Below, one piece after another: positions 34,248-42,898 of a DNA stretch of 64,000 nucleotides. The stretch is from contig SIHP01000005.1 of the NCBI GenBank assembly GCA_004762155.1, positions 186,001 through 250,000 of the forward strand, read 5' to 3'. Positions within the stretch are counted from its first letter, which is position 1, and every line of letters begins with the position of its first letter. Under the pieces are notes generated by a model. That model saw only the letters and a list, made by a program, of their open reading frames with translations. It ran no database searches and had not been told where the DNA came from. The DNA is from Flavobacteriaceae bacterium (GTDB lineage Bacteria; Bacteroidota; Bacteroidia; Flavobacteriales; Flavobacteriaceae). A program made the translations under genes and the position numbers.

Positions 34248-34968
34248 ACAAGTAACACCGTATAAAGATTCTGAGTTAGGAAAGAAAGAGCAAGTAGCTC
34301 AAATGTTTGATAACATTTCTGGAAATTATGACGGATTAAACCGTGTGATTTCCTTAGGAATTGACGTAAGCTGGAGAAAAAAAGTAGTGAAACTAGTTGG
34401 AGAAAACAATCCTAAGCAAATTTTAGATATCGCTACTGGAACTGGAGATTTAGCTTTGATGATGGCTTCTTTACAACCAGATCGTATTGTTGGTTTAGAC
34501 ATTTCTAAAGGAATGTTAGATGTTGGTAAACAAAAGATCGCAAAAGCCAACCTTAGTGATAAGATTGAAATGATTGTTGGAGATAGTGAAAACATGCCTT
34601 TTGAAAATAATACTTTTGATGCTATTACTGTTTCTTTTGGTGTGAGAAACTTTGAAAACCTAGACAAAGGGCTTACTGAAATCTTACGTGTTTTAAAACC
34701 TGGAGGTAAATTTGTGGTATTAGAAACCTCAAACCCAACTAAATTCCCATTCAAACAAGGCTATAAATTCCATACTAATGTTATACTACCTATTATAGGT
34801 AAATTATTTTCTAAAGATAAAACAGCTTATTCTTATTTATCTGAAAGTGCAAATTCTTTTCCTTTTGGAGAAGCTTTCAACAATATTTTAGAAAAAAACG
34901 GGTTTAAGAATGCAAAGAATTTACCTGTAACTTTTGGAGTTGCTTCAATTTATACATCAACAAAATAA
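34240..34968 (+). CDS. ubiE: Demethylmenaquinone methyltransferase, UbiE/MenG type
   Basis: SAM-dependent methylation of demethylmenaquinone to menaquinone. The 242-residue enzyme shows motif [14 protein letters not shown] (SAM binding), the UbiE signature VGDSENMPF with [12 protein letters not shown], and the conserved end motif AFGVASIY-like ([12 protein letters not shown]). Since Bacteroidota make menaquinone, the MenG role is likely. Overlaps nifU by 8 bp and is followed after 1 bp by porT. Confidence 0.96.
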   Translation: MDKQVTPYKDSELGKKEQVAQMFDNISGNYDGLNRVISLGIDVSWRKKVVKLVGENNPKQILDIATGTGDLALMMASLQPDRIVGLDISKGMLDVGKQKIAKANLSDKIEMIVGDSENMPFENNTFDAITVSFGVRNFENLDKGLTEILRVLKPGGKFVVLETSNPTKFPFKQGYKFHTNVILPIIGKLFSKDKTAYSYLSESANSFPFGEAFNNILEKNGFKNAKNLPVTFGVASIYTSTK

Positions 34969-34969
34969 T

Positions 34970-35671
34970 ATGCTTAAAAAAATCGTTCTTTTTTGTTTTA
35001 TAATTTTTATAGCAAAAACCAATGTATTTGGTCAAATAGAAAAAGTAGAAAACTTACCTAACTTTGATAAACCTTGGCTTCATTATGGTTTTTATTTAGG
35101 TTTAAATCAAAATAGTTTTAAAATTTCTTACAGAACAAGTGATGTTCTAAACCCAGAAATAGAAACTGTTAGTGATGTTGGTTTTAATGTTGGTCTAATT
35201 GGAGACATGAGATTACATAAAAACATTAACTTACGTTTTGAACCAGGTTTAGTCTCTAACACAAAAACACTTCTTTTTAAACATATCGATAACGAAATAC
35301 AAGGCACAAGAGAAGTTGGTAATACCTACCTTCATTTACCGTTTATTTTTAAATTCAGTACAGACAGATTAAACAATATTAGACCTTATGTTTTAGCAGG
35401 GATTTCTTATGACTATAACTTTTCTAGTAATGAAAAAAATGCCGATGATAATTTCTCTGGTGAATTCAGACAAAAGTCTAGCAGTTTAATGTATGAAGTT
35501 GGTATTGGTATTGACTTATACTTACCTTATTTTAAATTTTCCCCTTCTATTAGAGGAATTTTTGCAATTACTAATGAAGTAAAATATGACAACTCCTCTC
35601 CTAGTCAATGGACAGATCCAATTAGTTACATGGGAACTAGAGGTGTGTTTTTACATTTTGCTTTTGAATAA
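34970..35671 (+). CDS. porT: Type IX secretion outer-membrane protein PorT
   Basis: Outer-membrane beta-barrel component needed for type IX secretion of gliding and virulence-type proteins. From the ATG at 34970 (MLKKIVLFC) it has 233 residues, a signal peptide ending NVFGQ, the family start motif IEKVENLPNFDKPWLHYGFYLG, many amphipathic strands, and a C-terminal Phe-rich strand (FLHFAFE). The place next to ubiE is typical of porT in Flavobacteriaceae. The longer frame back to 34934 lies inside ubiE and is rejected. Confidence 0.9.
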   Translation: MLKKIVLFCFIIFIAKTNVFGQIEKVENLPNFDKPWLHYGFYLGLNQNSFKISYRTSDVLNPEIETVSDVGFNVGLIGDMRLHKNINLRFEPGLVSNTKTLLFKHIDNEIQGTREVGNTYLHLPFIFKFSTDRLNNIRPYVLAGISYDYNFSSNEKNADDNFSGEFRQKSSSLMYEVGIGIDLYLPYFKFSPSIRGIFAITNEVKYDNSSPSQWTDPISYMGTRGVFLHFAFE

Positions 35672-35726
35672 TTTTTCACTTTTCTAATAACTATTAAGTA
35701 CTAGAACTAATTTTAAAGATTTCATC

Positions 35727-35734
35727 TACCTTTG
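35727..35734 (+). promoter_or_regulatory. -7 promoter motif of the DEAD-box helicase gene
   Basis: TACCTTTG (TAnnTTTG), 16 bp before the ATG at 35751. Confidence 0.5.
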
Positions 35735-35750
35735 TAAAAAATAAAAGCAG

Positions 35751-36983
35751 ATGCAATTTTCAGAATTACCATTAAACAAATCTATTTTAAAAGCCCTTAC
35801 CGAAGAAAGGTATCATACACCAACGTTGGTTCAAGAAAAAGCGATTCCGGTAATTTTAAAAAGGAAAGATGTTGTTGTAGCCGCACAAACTGGTACTGGT
35901 AAAACTGCTGCTTTTGCATTACCAATTATAGAACAATTATTTGACGAGCAAGACACTGAAAAACGAGAAAAAAAAATAAAAGCTTTAGTATTAAGTCCTA
36001 CTCGTGAACTCGCACAGCAAATAGAACAAAACTTTAAAACTTACAGTAAATACACAAACTTAAGAGTCACTGCTGTTTATGGTGGTGTTTCTTTGGAACC
36101 TCAAAAAGAAATCTTAAAAAAAGGAGTAGATATATTGATTGCAACTCCTGGTAGGTTAATTGATTTACACAAACAAGGGAATATTGAGCTTCGTTATTTA
36201 AAAACTTTTGTTTTAGATGAAGCCGATTTAATGTTGGATATGGGTTTTATAAACGATGTTAAAAGAATAGAAGAACTTTGTCCGCGTAAGAAACAAACGC
36301 TACTCTTTTCTGCTACAATTCCTGAAAAAATAGTAGAATTAGCAAACACTACATTAAATAATCCTGAGAAGATTGAAATCAGTCCTGAGAATGCAACTTC
36401 AAAAAATATTGGACAATTATTATATTATGTGCCTAAAAAAAATAAAACCGATTTGTGCTTGTACTTATTACGCAACACTATAAATGGGCGTATTATTATT
36501 TTTAGACGTACAAAATTTGGGGTTGACAAACTAGAGCAAACCTTATTAAAAAATGGCTACAAAGTAACTAGTATTCATGGAGATAAAACACAATCGTTAA
36601 GAAACGAAGCGATAGAAAATTTCAAAAATAAAAAAGCAACTATTTTAATTGCTACTGACGTTGCTGCTCGTGGAATTGATATTGTTAATGTAGATGCTGT
36701 TATTAATTTTGATTTACCAAACATACCAGAAACTTACGTCCATAGAATTGGCAGAACTGGTAGAGCAGGAAAATCTGGAATAGCTTTTTCTTTCTGTAGT
36801 GCCGATGAAACTTCTTATGTAAAAGCAATTCAAGAATTACTACAACGACCAATAAAAATAATCGAAGACCAACCTTTTCCTTTAGTAAAACCAAAACACA
36901 AAAAGCAACCAAATACAATTAGCAAACATAAAAAAGGAAGAAAATCCGAAGCCTCTAAAAAGAAAAAGAAGCGCTGGTATTAA
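35751..36983 (+). CDS. DEAD-box RNA helicase, RhlE/DbpA-like
   Basis: ATP-dependent RNA helicase for ribosome assembly or mRNA turnover. Motifs in order: Q motif with VQEKAIP, I AQTGTGKT (45-52), Ia PTRELAQQ, II VLDEAD, III SATIP, IV-V region with IATDVAARGID, and VI HRIGRTGRAG. The 410-residue protein ends in a Lys-rich tail (SKKKKKRWY) usual for RhlE-type enzymes of Bacteroidota. Not placed in a particular subfamily with certainty. Monocistronic with a strong terminator. Confidence 0.95.
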   Translation: MQFSELPLNKSILKALTEERYHTPTLVQEKAIPVILKRKDVVVAAQTGTGKTAAFALPIIEQLFDEQDTEKREKKIKALVLSPTRELAQQIEQNFKTYSKYTNLRVTAVYGGVSLEPQKEILKKGVDILIATPGRLIDLHKQGNIELRYLKTFVLDEADLMLDMGFINDVKRIEELCPRKKQTLLFSATIPEKIVELANTTLNNPEKIEISPENATSKNIGQLLYYVPKKNKTDLCLYLLRNTINGRIIIFRRTKFGVDKLEQTLLKNGYKVTSIHGDKTQSLRNEAIENFKNKKATILIATDVAARGIDIVNVDAVINFDLPNIPETYVHRIGRTGRAGKSGIAFSFCSADETSYVKAIQELLQRPIKIIEDQPFPLVKPKHKKQPNTISKHKKGRKSEASKKKKKRWY

Positions 36984-36995
36984 AAACCAAAACAT

Positions 36996-37043
36996 AAAAA
37001 GCAGCTAAAAACTTATTAAATAATAAGTTTTTAGCTGCTTTTT
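36996..37043. terminator. Long bidirectional terminator hairpin
   Basis: A 22-bp perfect stem (36996-37017 with 37022-37043) around AAAT, A run on the left and T run on the right. Located between the convergent helicase and fatty-acid hydroxylase genes. Confidence 0.85.
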
Positions 37044-37066
37044 ACTTAAAAACAATCTCATATAAA

Positions 37067-37969
37067 TCATTTGTTTTTAACTCTAATAACTTTTGTTCTC
37101 ATATCTTCTCCATCATGACTCCAACCTGGAGCATAAAACATATATTTTAATTTATCTGACAACTTTTTTGCACGTTTTACATCTTTCCATATGGCCTGAT
37201 ATTCATGTATTGCAACATAAAGAGGATTATAAGAATCTATATTAGTTGTTAAACCATAAACTGGTTTTTCATTTTCTGTTTCTTCTGAAAATGTTCCAAA
37301 TATTTTATCCCAAATAATTAAAACACCAGCATGATTAGCATCTAAATACTTAATATTAGAGGCATGATGCACCCTGTGATGAGATGGAGTATTAAAAATT
37401 GCTTCATACCATATTGGCATTTTTTTCACCAACTCTGTATGTACCCAAAACTGATAAAATAAACTTACACCAATCATTACAAATATCATTAAAGCATCAA
37501 AGCCCAATAAAGGCAACCACATCCAAAACAGAAATTTATGCAACCTTTCTCCAACACCTTGTCGTAAAGCTGTAGCGAAATTGAGATGTTCTGATGAATG
37601 ATGCGATACATGTCCTGCCCAAAGAAAACGAACTTGATGATTTAAACGATGAAACCAATAATAACTAAAATCGTCAAGAAAAAACAAAAGTAACCAAGCC
37701 CACCATTGACGTTCTACAACATCTTTTAATGGCGAAACAGCATGTAAATACATAAATACTACCAAAGCTAATAGTTTTGGTAAAAACTCTACTATTGCTG
37801 ATAAAACCCCCATTAAAAGTGACGTTAAAGTATCTTTTTTAGAATATAAACTTGGTGATTGATCTCTTGCAAAATACACTTCAATTAAAATTCCAATAAA
37901 AAAAACAGGTAGTGCAAAAGTTATAAGTTGGTCTTTTGCTAGTTCATTTAAATAAAATTGCCAATTCAT
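37067..37969 (-). CDS. Sterol desaturase/fatty acid hydroxylase family membrane protein
   Basis: A 300-residue di-iron membrane oxygenase. About five hydrophobic segments carry the eight-His set: HRLNH, HVSHH, and HRVHH with a distal NHAG motif, normal for the fatty acid hydroxylase superfamily that hydroxylates or desaturates lipids. Bacteroidota relatives act on membrane lipid or carotenoid precursors, but the substrate here is not proven. Alone on the minus strand. Confidence 0.9.
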   Translation of the reverse strand: MNWQFYLNELAKDQLITFALPVFFIGILIEVYFARDQSPSLYSKKDTLTSLLMGVLSAIVEFLPKLLALVVFMYLHAVSPLKDVVERQWWAWLLLFFLDDFSYYWFHRLNHQVRFLWAGHVSHHSSEHLNFATALRQGVGERLHKFLFWMWLPLLGFDALMIFVMIGVSLFYQFWVHTELVKKMPIWYEAIFNTPSHHRVHHASNIKYLDANHAGVLIIWDKIFGTFSEETENEKPVYGLTTNIDSYNPLYVAIHEYQAIWKDVKRAKKLSDKLKYMFYAPGWSHDGEDMRTKVIRVKNK

Positions 37970-38048
37970 TCACTTGGTTTTGTGTAAATATACAGATAAA
38001 ATAAACTTTACTTATTTCTCTCAAAGGGAACAATAATATTCTTAATTC

Positions 38049-38094
38049 AAAAAGCATCAATAATATTTACAAATAAATATTATTGATGCTTTTT
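38049..38094. terminator. Hairpin terminator downstream of rsmG
   Basis: A 21-bp stem (38049-38069 with 38074-38094, core AAAGCATCAATAATATTTA and its complement) ending in A/T runs, 25 bp past the rsmG stop. Confidence 0.82.
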
Positions 38095-38119
38095 ACTCTT
38101 TTAAATATAGATTAGAAAT

Positions 38120-38749
38120 CTAACCTTTAAATTTAACTGGTAAATGCACTACTTTTTTGGTTTCAAAAAATTCTTCTTCAAAATATGTTGGTAAATCATA
38201 AATAGTTGCCTTTGGAAAACCAGCTAACTCTTCTGTTAAGTCACCTCCTTTTAAATATAAAATTCCGTTTTTAAGTTCGTGGTTTTGCTTTTTTTGCACT
38301 TTATTTCGCACCCAACGTTGAAATGTTTCCATTTGGGCAACGGCTCTACTAACAATAAAATCGTAAGTATCTTTTACCTCTTCTACTCGTCCATGTGTAG
38401 TTTTTACATTCTCAAGACCTAAACCTTCCTTTACCTCGTTTACTACTTTTATTTTTTTTCCAATACTGTCTACTAAATGAAACTGTGTCTCTGGAAATAA
38501 AATAGCTAAAGGAATTCCTGGAAAACCTCCACCTGTTCCAACATCCATCACTTTTGTATTAGGCTTAAACTCCATTACCTTTGCAATTCCTAAAGAATGT
38601 AATACATGACGTAAGTACAATTCATCTATATCTTTACGCGATACTACATTTATTTTTAAATTCCAATCCTTATATAGTTCTTGTAATTGAGAAAATTGTT
38701 TTATTTGTACTTCGGTTAACTCCGGGAAATATTTTAAAATGATATCCAT
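38120..38749 (-). CDS. rsmG: 16S rRNA (guanine527-N7)-methyltransferase
   Basis: Methylates G527 in 16S rRNA using SAM; loss of it gives low-level streptomycin resistance in other bacteria. The 209-residue protein has the SAM motif VMDVGTGGGFPGIPLAI (near residues 68-84), DSIGKK, and FIVSRAVAQ, all RsmG signatures. Size normal. Single gene with its own promoter motif and terminator. Confidence 0.96.
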   Translation of the reverse strand: MDIILKYFPELTEVQIKQFSQLQELYKDWNLKINVVSRKDIDELYLRHVLHSLGIAKVMEFKPNTKVMDVGTGGGFPGIPLAILFPETQFHLVDSIGKKIKVVNEVKEGLGLENVKTTHGRVEEVKDTYDFIVSRAVAQMETFQRWVRNKVQKKQNHELKNGILYLKGGDLTEELAGFPKATIYDLPTYFEEEFFETKKVVHLPVKFKG

Positions 38750-38769
38750 AAAAATAATTAATTCGGATA

Positions 38770-38777
38770 CAAAAATA
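38770..38777 (-). promoter_or_regulatory. -7 promoter motif of rsmG
   Basis: Minus-strand TATTTTTG (TAnnTTTG), 20 bp upstream of the rsmG ATG. Confidence 0.5.
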
Positions 38778-38868
38778 TGAAACTAATCTACAATAGTTCA
38801 TTTTCATACAAATGAATATATTATAGTTAAAAAATAATATTAACAAAATAACATCAATTAAAAAGAGT

Positions 38869-38876
38869 TATTTTTG
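38869..38876 (+). promoter_or_regulatory. -7 promoter motif of the fatty acid desaturase gene
   Basis: TATTTTTG (TAnnTTTG), 17 bp before the ATG at 38894. It lies about 90 bp from the divergent rsmG promoter. Confidence 0.5.
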
Positions 38877-38893
38877 TAAACTTAAATCCTCTC

Positions 38894-39985
38894 ATGAAGA
38901 CAATTAAATTTTCTAAAATAGATAAAGCAAAGTTTTTTAGAACTTTGAACAAACGAGTTAATACATATTTTAAAGAAAATGACATTAAAAGAACTGGTAA
39001 CTGGAAGTTATACTTGAAGGCCTTTTTAATGTTTGCTATATTTTTAGTTCCTTTTATTTTAATCTTAACCATAAACATGCCGTATTGGTTATTGTTAAGT
39101 TTAACTGTTTTAATTGGAGTTGGTATGGCTGGTGTTGGCATGAATGTAATGCATGACGCTAACCACGAATCATTTTCAAACAAAAAATGGTTAAATAAAT
39201 TAATGGGAAGCAGCATTTACATTTTAGCAGGAAACGTGTATAACTGGAAAGTGCAGCATAATGTTTTACATCATACTTTTACAAACATTAAAGGTCATGA
39301 CGAAGATATAGATGCTGGTAGAATTATTCGTTTTTCTAAACACGCAAAATGGTTACCTATTCATAAATTTCAAAAATATTACTCACCTGTTTTATATGGT
39401 TTATTAACTATTAACTGGGCAATTACTACAGATATTAAACAAATGCGTAATTATTTAAAGCGTAAATTATCTTATGGTAAATTTCCAAATCCTGCTGTAG
39501 AATGGACGAAATTAGTAGTTACTAAAATCGCATATTATTTACTTTGGATTGTTTTACCATTAGCAGTTATAGATATTGCTTGGTGGAAAGTTTTAATTGC
39601 TTTTTTTGTTATGCATTATACTGCTGGAATTATTTTGAGTTTTGTTTTTCAATTGGCACATATTGTACCTAGCGCAGAAACTCCTGTACCAGATAAAGAA
39701 GGTAACATGGAACATACTTGGGCTGTGCATCAGTTATATACTACAGCAAACTTTGCTCCTAACAATTGGTTTATCAATTTTTATACAGGTGGATTAAATC
39801 ATCAAGTAGAACATCATATTTTTCCGCATATTTCGCACATTCATTATAAAAAAATAGCGGCTATCGTAAAAAAAACAACAGAAGAGTTTAATTTACCTTA
39901 CAACGAATACAAAACAACTAGACGCGCTTTGTTAGAACATTTTAAGCAAATTAGTGAGTTAGGTAAAAAACCTCAAATAGCATAA
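38894..39985 (+). CDS. Membrane fatty acid desaturase (acyl-CoA/phospholipid type)
   Basis: A 363-residue integral membrane desaturase that introduces a double bond into a fatty acyl chain. The three His boxes are plain: HDANHESF (near residue 87), HNVLHHTFTN (near 120) and HQVEHHIFPHISHIHY (near 308). Four long hydrophobic stretches give the usual fold. The HxxHH third box of QxxHH form is typical of front-end/linoleoyl-type desaturases, though regiospecificity cannot be given. Followed at 19 bp by an aminotransferase gene. Confidence 0.93.
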   Translation: MKTIKFSKIDKAKFFRTLNKRVNTYFKENDIKRTGNWKLYLKAFLMFAIFLVPFILILTINMPYWLLLSLTVLIGVGMAGVGMNVMHDANHESFSNKKWLNKLMGSSIYILAGNVYNWKVQHNVLHHTFTNIKGHDEDIDAGRIIRFSKHAKWLPIHKFQKYYSPVLYGLLTINWAITTDIKQMRNYLKRKLSYGKFPNPAVEWTKLVVTKIAYYLLWIVLPLAVIDIAWWKVLIAFFVMHYTAGIILSFVFQLAHIVPSAETPVPDKEGNMEHTWAVHQLYTTANFAPNNWFINFYTGGLNHQVEHHIFPHISHIHYKKIAAIVKKTTEEFNLPYNEYKTTRRALLEHFKQISELGKKPQIA

Positions 39986-40004
39986 ATAAACAAACAACAC
40001 AACA

Positions 40005-41195
40005 ATGTCACAAGAATCATTATCCAACAGAATTACAAGTTTACCAGCTTCACAAACTTTAGCAATGGCGGCTAAAGCACGTGAATTAAAGCAACAAGGA
40101 AAAGATATCATTGGTTTAAGTTTAGGAGAACCTGACTTTAACACGCCAGATTTTATTAAAGAAGCTGCAATAGAAGCTATAAATCAAGATTACAACTCAT
40201 ATACTCCTGTTGATGGATATGCAGATTTAAAAGAAGCTATTTGCGGGAAGTTTAAGAGAGATAACAACATTACATATCAACCAAATCAAATTGTTGTTTC
40301 TACTGGAGCAAAACAATCTATTGCTAATGTAATGCAAGTATTGTTAAATCCTGGAGATGAAGTTTTATTACCTTGTCCTTACTGGGTAAGTTATTCTGCA
40401 ATTGCAACATTATGTGAAGCAAAATGTGTTGAAATTCCTTCTTCAATAGATACGAATTTTAAAATTACAGCTGAACAATTAGAAGCTGCAATTACACCTA
40501 AAACAAAATTAATTTTATTCAATTCGCCAAACAACCCAAGTGGTACAATGTATAGCGAAGAAGAGTACTTAGCATTAGCAGCTGTATTAGAGAAATACCC
40601 TAATATATACGTAATGTCTGATGAAATTTACGAGCATATTAATTATGATTCTAAACCTTTTAGTTTTGCTGCAATTCCAAGTATGTACGATAGAACAATT
40701 ACTGTAAACGGATTGGCAAAAGCATTTGCTATGACAGGTTGGAGAATTGGATTTATTGGTGCACCACAATGGATTGCAAAAGCATGTACTAAAATGCAAG
40801 GGCAAATTACTTCAGGAACAAACTGTATTGCACAACGTGCTGCAATTACTGCGGTTTCTGCTTCTCCTGTAAAAGTACAATACATGGTAGACGAGTTTAA
40901 AAATCGTAGAGATATTGTAATTGGTTTATTAAGCGAAATAGAAGGATTTAAATTAAATGTTCCTGAAGGAGCTTTTTATGTTTTCCCTGATATTTCTGCG
41001 TTTTTTGGAAAAACAATCAAAGGAAAAGAAATTAAAACGGCTTCAGATTTTTCTATGTTATTATTAGAAGAAGGAAATGTAGCTACCGTTACTGGTGATG
41101 CTTTTGGTGCTCCAAACTGTATTCGTATTTCTTATGCTGCCTCTGAATTACAATTAAGAGAAGCTGTAAAAAGAATTAAAGAAGTGTTGGTTTAA
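40005..41195 (+). CDS. Aspartate aminotransferase-type PLP enzyme (class I)
   Basis: Pyridoxal-phosphate aminotransferase of subclass I-gamma, probably aspartate/prephenate or similar. Hallmarks: LSLGEPDFNTPDFI at the N-terminus, STGAKQSIANVMQ (PLP phosphate site), NSPNNPSGTMY (Asn), MSDEIYEHI, and the PLP-Lys in TVNGLAKAFAMTGWRIGF. 396 residues, normal. It starts 19 bp after the desaturase and may share its transcript; function is not related in any obvious way. Confidence 0.94.
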   Translation: MSQESLSNRITSLPASQTLAMAAKARELKQQGKDIIGLSLGEPDFNTPDFIKEAAIEAINQDYNSYTPVDGYADLKEAICGKFKRDNNITYQPNQIVVSTGAKQSIANVMQVLLNPGDEVLLPCPYWVSYSAIATLCEAKCVEIPSSIDTNFKITAEQLEAAITPKTKLILFNSPNNPSGTMYSEEEYLALAAVLEKYPNIYVMSDEIYEHINYDSKPFSFAAIPSMYDRTITVNGLAKAFAMTGWRIGFIGAPQWIAKACTKMQGQITSGTNCIAQRAAITAVSASPVKVQYMVDEFKNRRDIVIGLLSEIEGFKLNVPEGAFYVFPDISAFFGKTIKGKEIKTASDFSMLLLEEGNVATVTGDAFGAPNCIRISYAASELQLREAVKRIKEVLV

Positions 41196-41218
41196 GAAAA
41201 AAGTTTTTTTACTAAAAA

Positions 41219-41297
41219 CGTCAACTTGAATTTATTTCAGGTTCCCATTACAATAGTTTTTATACTGATGAGATTCTGAAATAAATTCAGAATGACG
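41219..41297. repeat. REP-like inverted repeat (about 79 bp)
   Basis: Arms CGTCAACTTGAATTTATTTC (from 41219) and GAAATAAATTCAGAATGACG (to 41297) form an imperfect inverted repeat of about 28 bp per arm, 23-bp loop. It recalls intergenic palindromes seen repeatedly in flavobacterial genomes. It lies between the aminotransferase stop and a terminator. Confidence 0.55.
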
Positions 41298-41310
41298 AAG
41301 ATTTAAATAC

Positions 41311-41340
41311 AAAAATCCTGAGTTTATACTCAGGATTTTA
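41311..41340. terminator. Hairpin terminator after the aminotransferase gene
   Basis: A perfect stem AAAATCCTGAGT/ACTCAGGATTTT around TTAT, flanked by A and T runs. Could end transcription from both sides. Confidence 0.82.
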
Positions 41341-41405
41341 TATTACTTTTATTTTCGTGTTTAAACAAACATTAGAAAAATTAAATTTTAGCGATCGCAC
41401 TGCGA

Positions 41406-41885
41406 TTAAAAAGGTAATTTCATTTTCTTAAACTTCTTCTTTTTAACTTTCTTTAAATACAATACTTTCTTATCATAATCTATAAAAGCTTTACCTGATT
41501 GTAAAATATCTGCACCAATAATTCCATGTACTTTTTCGGCTTTATGTTGTGTTAACGCTGTATTCACATGAGTTAAATCAAACAAAACCAAATTACACTT
41601 ATGCGTTTTCCATTTATCTATTTGTAAGCGATTATTTTCAGATTTTTGAGTTTCCATATCAGTAGCTCCTGCTCCAGCCGCTTTTATTTCACTCTCTTCT
41701 GAAATTAATCTAAAATGATCAATTAAATCTAAGCCAACGCATGAATTTGAAGCTCCAGTATCTAAAATAAACTTTCCTCTAACCCCATTTATCTTGGCAG
41801 ATAATTCTAAATGATTGGTTACAATCTTCTTTAATTTAATACGAACATATTTCTTTTTTCGTAATATCTTTTTCAAACTTGCCAT
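41406..41885 (-). CDS. Single-domain retropepsin-like aspartic protease
   Basis: From the ATG at 41885 (MASLKKILRKKKY) the protein has 159 residues. It has a basic N-terminus, then GKFILDTGASNSCVG with the catalytic Asp42 in DTG, and the flap/second-half motif VHGIIGADILQSGKAFIDYDKKVLYL. This is the retroviral-type aspartic protease fold, which works as a homodimer; targets unknown. No signal peptide, so cytoplasmic. The upstream extension to 41996 crosses the promoter and is not protein-like. Divergent from tatD. Confidence 0.85.
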   Translation of the reverse strand: MASLKKILRKKKYVRIKLKKIVTNHLELSAKINGVRGKFILDTGASNSCVGLDLIDHFRLISEESEIKAAGAGATDMETQKSENNRLQIDKWKTHKCNLVLFDLTHVNTALTQHKAEKVHGIIGADILQSGKAFIDYDKKVLYLKKVKKKKFKKMKLPF

Positions 41886-41910
41886 TTCTATTACTTTTGT
41901 CGCTGAATTG

Positions 41911-41918
41911 CAAAAATA
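41911..41918 (-). promoter_or_regulatory. -7 promoter motif of the aspartic protease gene
   Basis: Minus-strand TATTTTTG (TAnnTTTG), 25 bp upstream of the ATG at 41885, supporting that start. Confidence 0.5.
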
Positions 41919-41972
41919 CATCATTATAAATGATCTTTTTGCAGTAAAATTTTCAAAAAAAAAGAATAAAAA

Positions 41973-42737
41973 ATGATTACAGATACGCACGCCCATTTAT
42001 ATGCCGAAGAATTTGATGAAGATAGGAGTGAAATGATGCAACGCGCCAAAGATAATGGTGTAACTCGTTTTTTTATTCCTGCAATAGACAGTGCTTCTAC
42101 TGAACGAATGTTGGATTTAGAAAAAAACTATCCTGAAGAAGTTTTTTTAATGATGGGATTACACCCTACTTATGTAAAAGAAAATTACAAAGAAGAGTTA
42201 GCACACGTAAAAAAATGGATTGACCAACGTAATTTTTATGCTATAGGAGAAATTGGAATTGATTTATATTGGGATAAAACCTTTTTAAAACAACAACAAG
42301 AGGCTTTTAAAACACAAATACAATGGGCAAAAGAGAAAAAGTTACCGATAAATATTCATTGTCGCGATGCTTTTGATGAAGTTTTTGAAGTTTTAGAATC
42401 TGAAAAAGGAGATGACTTATTTGGAATCTTCCATTGTTTTACAGGTAATTTAGAGCAAGCACAAAAGGCAATTTCTTATAATTTAAAACTAGGTATTGGT
42501 GGTGTTGCCACTTTTAAAAATGGAAAAATCGACAAATTTTTAAATGAAATTGATATTAAAAATATTGTTTTAGAAACTGATGCGCCATATTTAGCTCCAA
42601 CTCCATATAGAGGAAAACGAAACGAAAGTAGTTATTTAACACAAGTCGCCGGTAAGCTCGTTGATATATACGGATTATCCTATGAAGAGATTACTGCTAT
42701 TACCACTCAAAACGCTAAAGATGTTTTTGGAGTCTGA
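41973..42737 (+). CDS. tatD: TatD-family metal-dependent hydrolase
   Basis: A 254-residue TIM-barrel metallohydrolase; family members are 3'-5' DNA/RNA exonucleases or D-aminoacyl-tRNA deacylases. Metal ligands are visible in DTHAHL (residues 4-9), GEIGIDLYW, NIHCRDAFDE, FHCFTGN and VLETDAPYLAP. Length is normal. Start at the ATG at 41973, 87 bp from the divergent protease start. Confidence 0.95.
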   Translation: MITDTHAHLYAEEFDEDRSEMMQRAKDNGVTRFFIPAIDSASTERMLDLEKNYPEEVFLMMGLHPTYVKENYKEELAHVKKWIDQRNFYAIGEIGIDLYWDKTFLKQQQEAFKTQIQWAKEKKLPINIHCRDAFDEVFEVLESEKGDDLFGIFHCFTGNLEQAQKAISYNLKLGIGGVATFKNGKIDKFLNEIDIKNIVLETDAPYLAPTPYRGKRNESSYLTQVAGKLVDIYGLSYEEITAITTQNAKDVFGV

Positions 42738-42898
42738 TAAATTTAGTGGTTAAATAGTTTAAGAGTGAATTAAGTAGAAACTTTAATTCCCTTTTACAAA
42801 ATCTTAGTTCGATTGATTTTTCTGATGATTGAGCTATGCCGAAATCAAAAGAAAATTGTAGCGAAAACAGTATTGAAGTAAATACTGATTAAAAATGA

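Noticed and set aside
34934..34969. Earlier start for porT within ubiE
   Set aside because: It would replace a good signal peptide start (MLKKIVLFC) by polar residues encoded inside ubiE.
41886..41996. Longer N-terminus of the aspartic protease
   Set aside because: The extension overlaps the divergent tatD start and the protease promoter box at 41911-41918, and its sequence is not conserved-looking.
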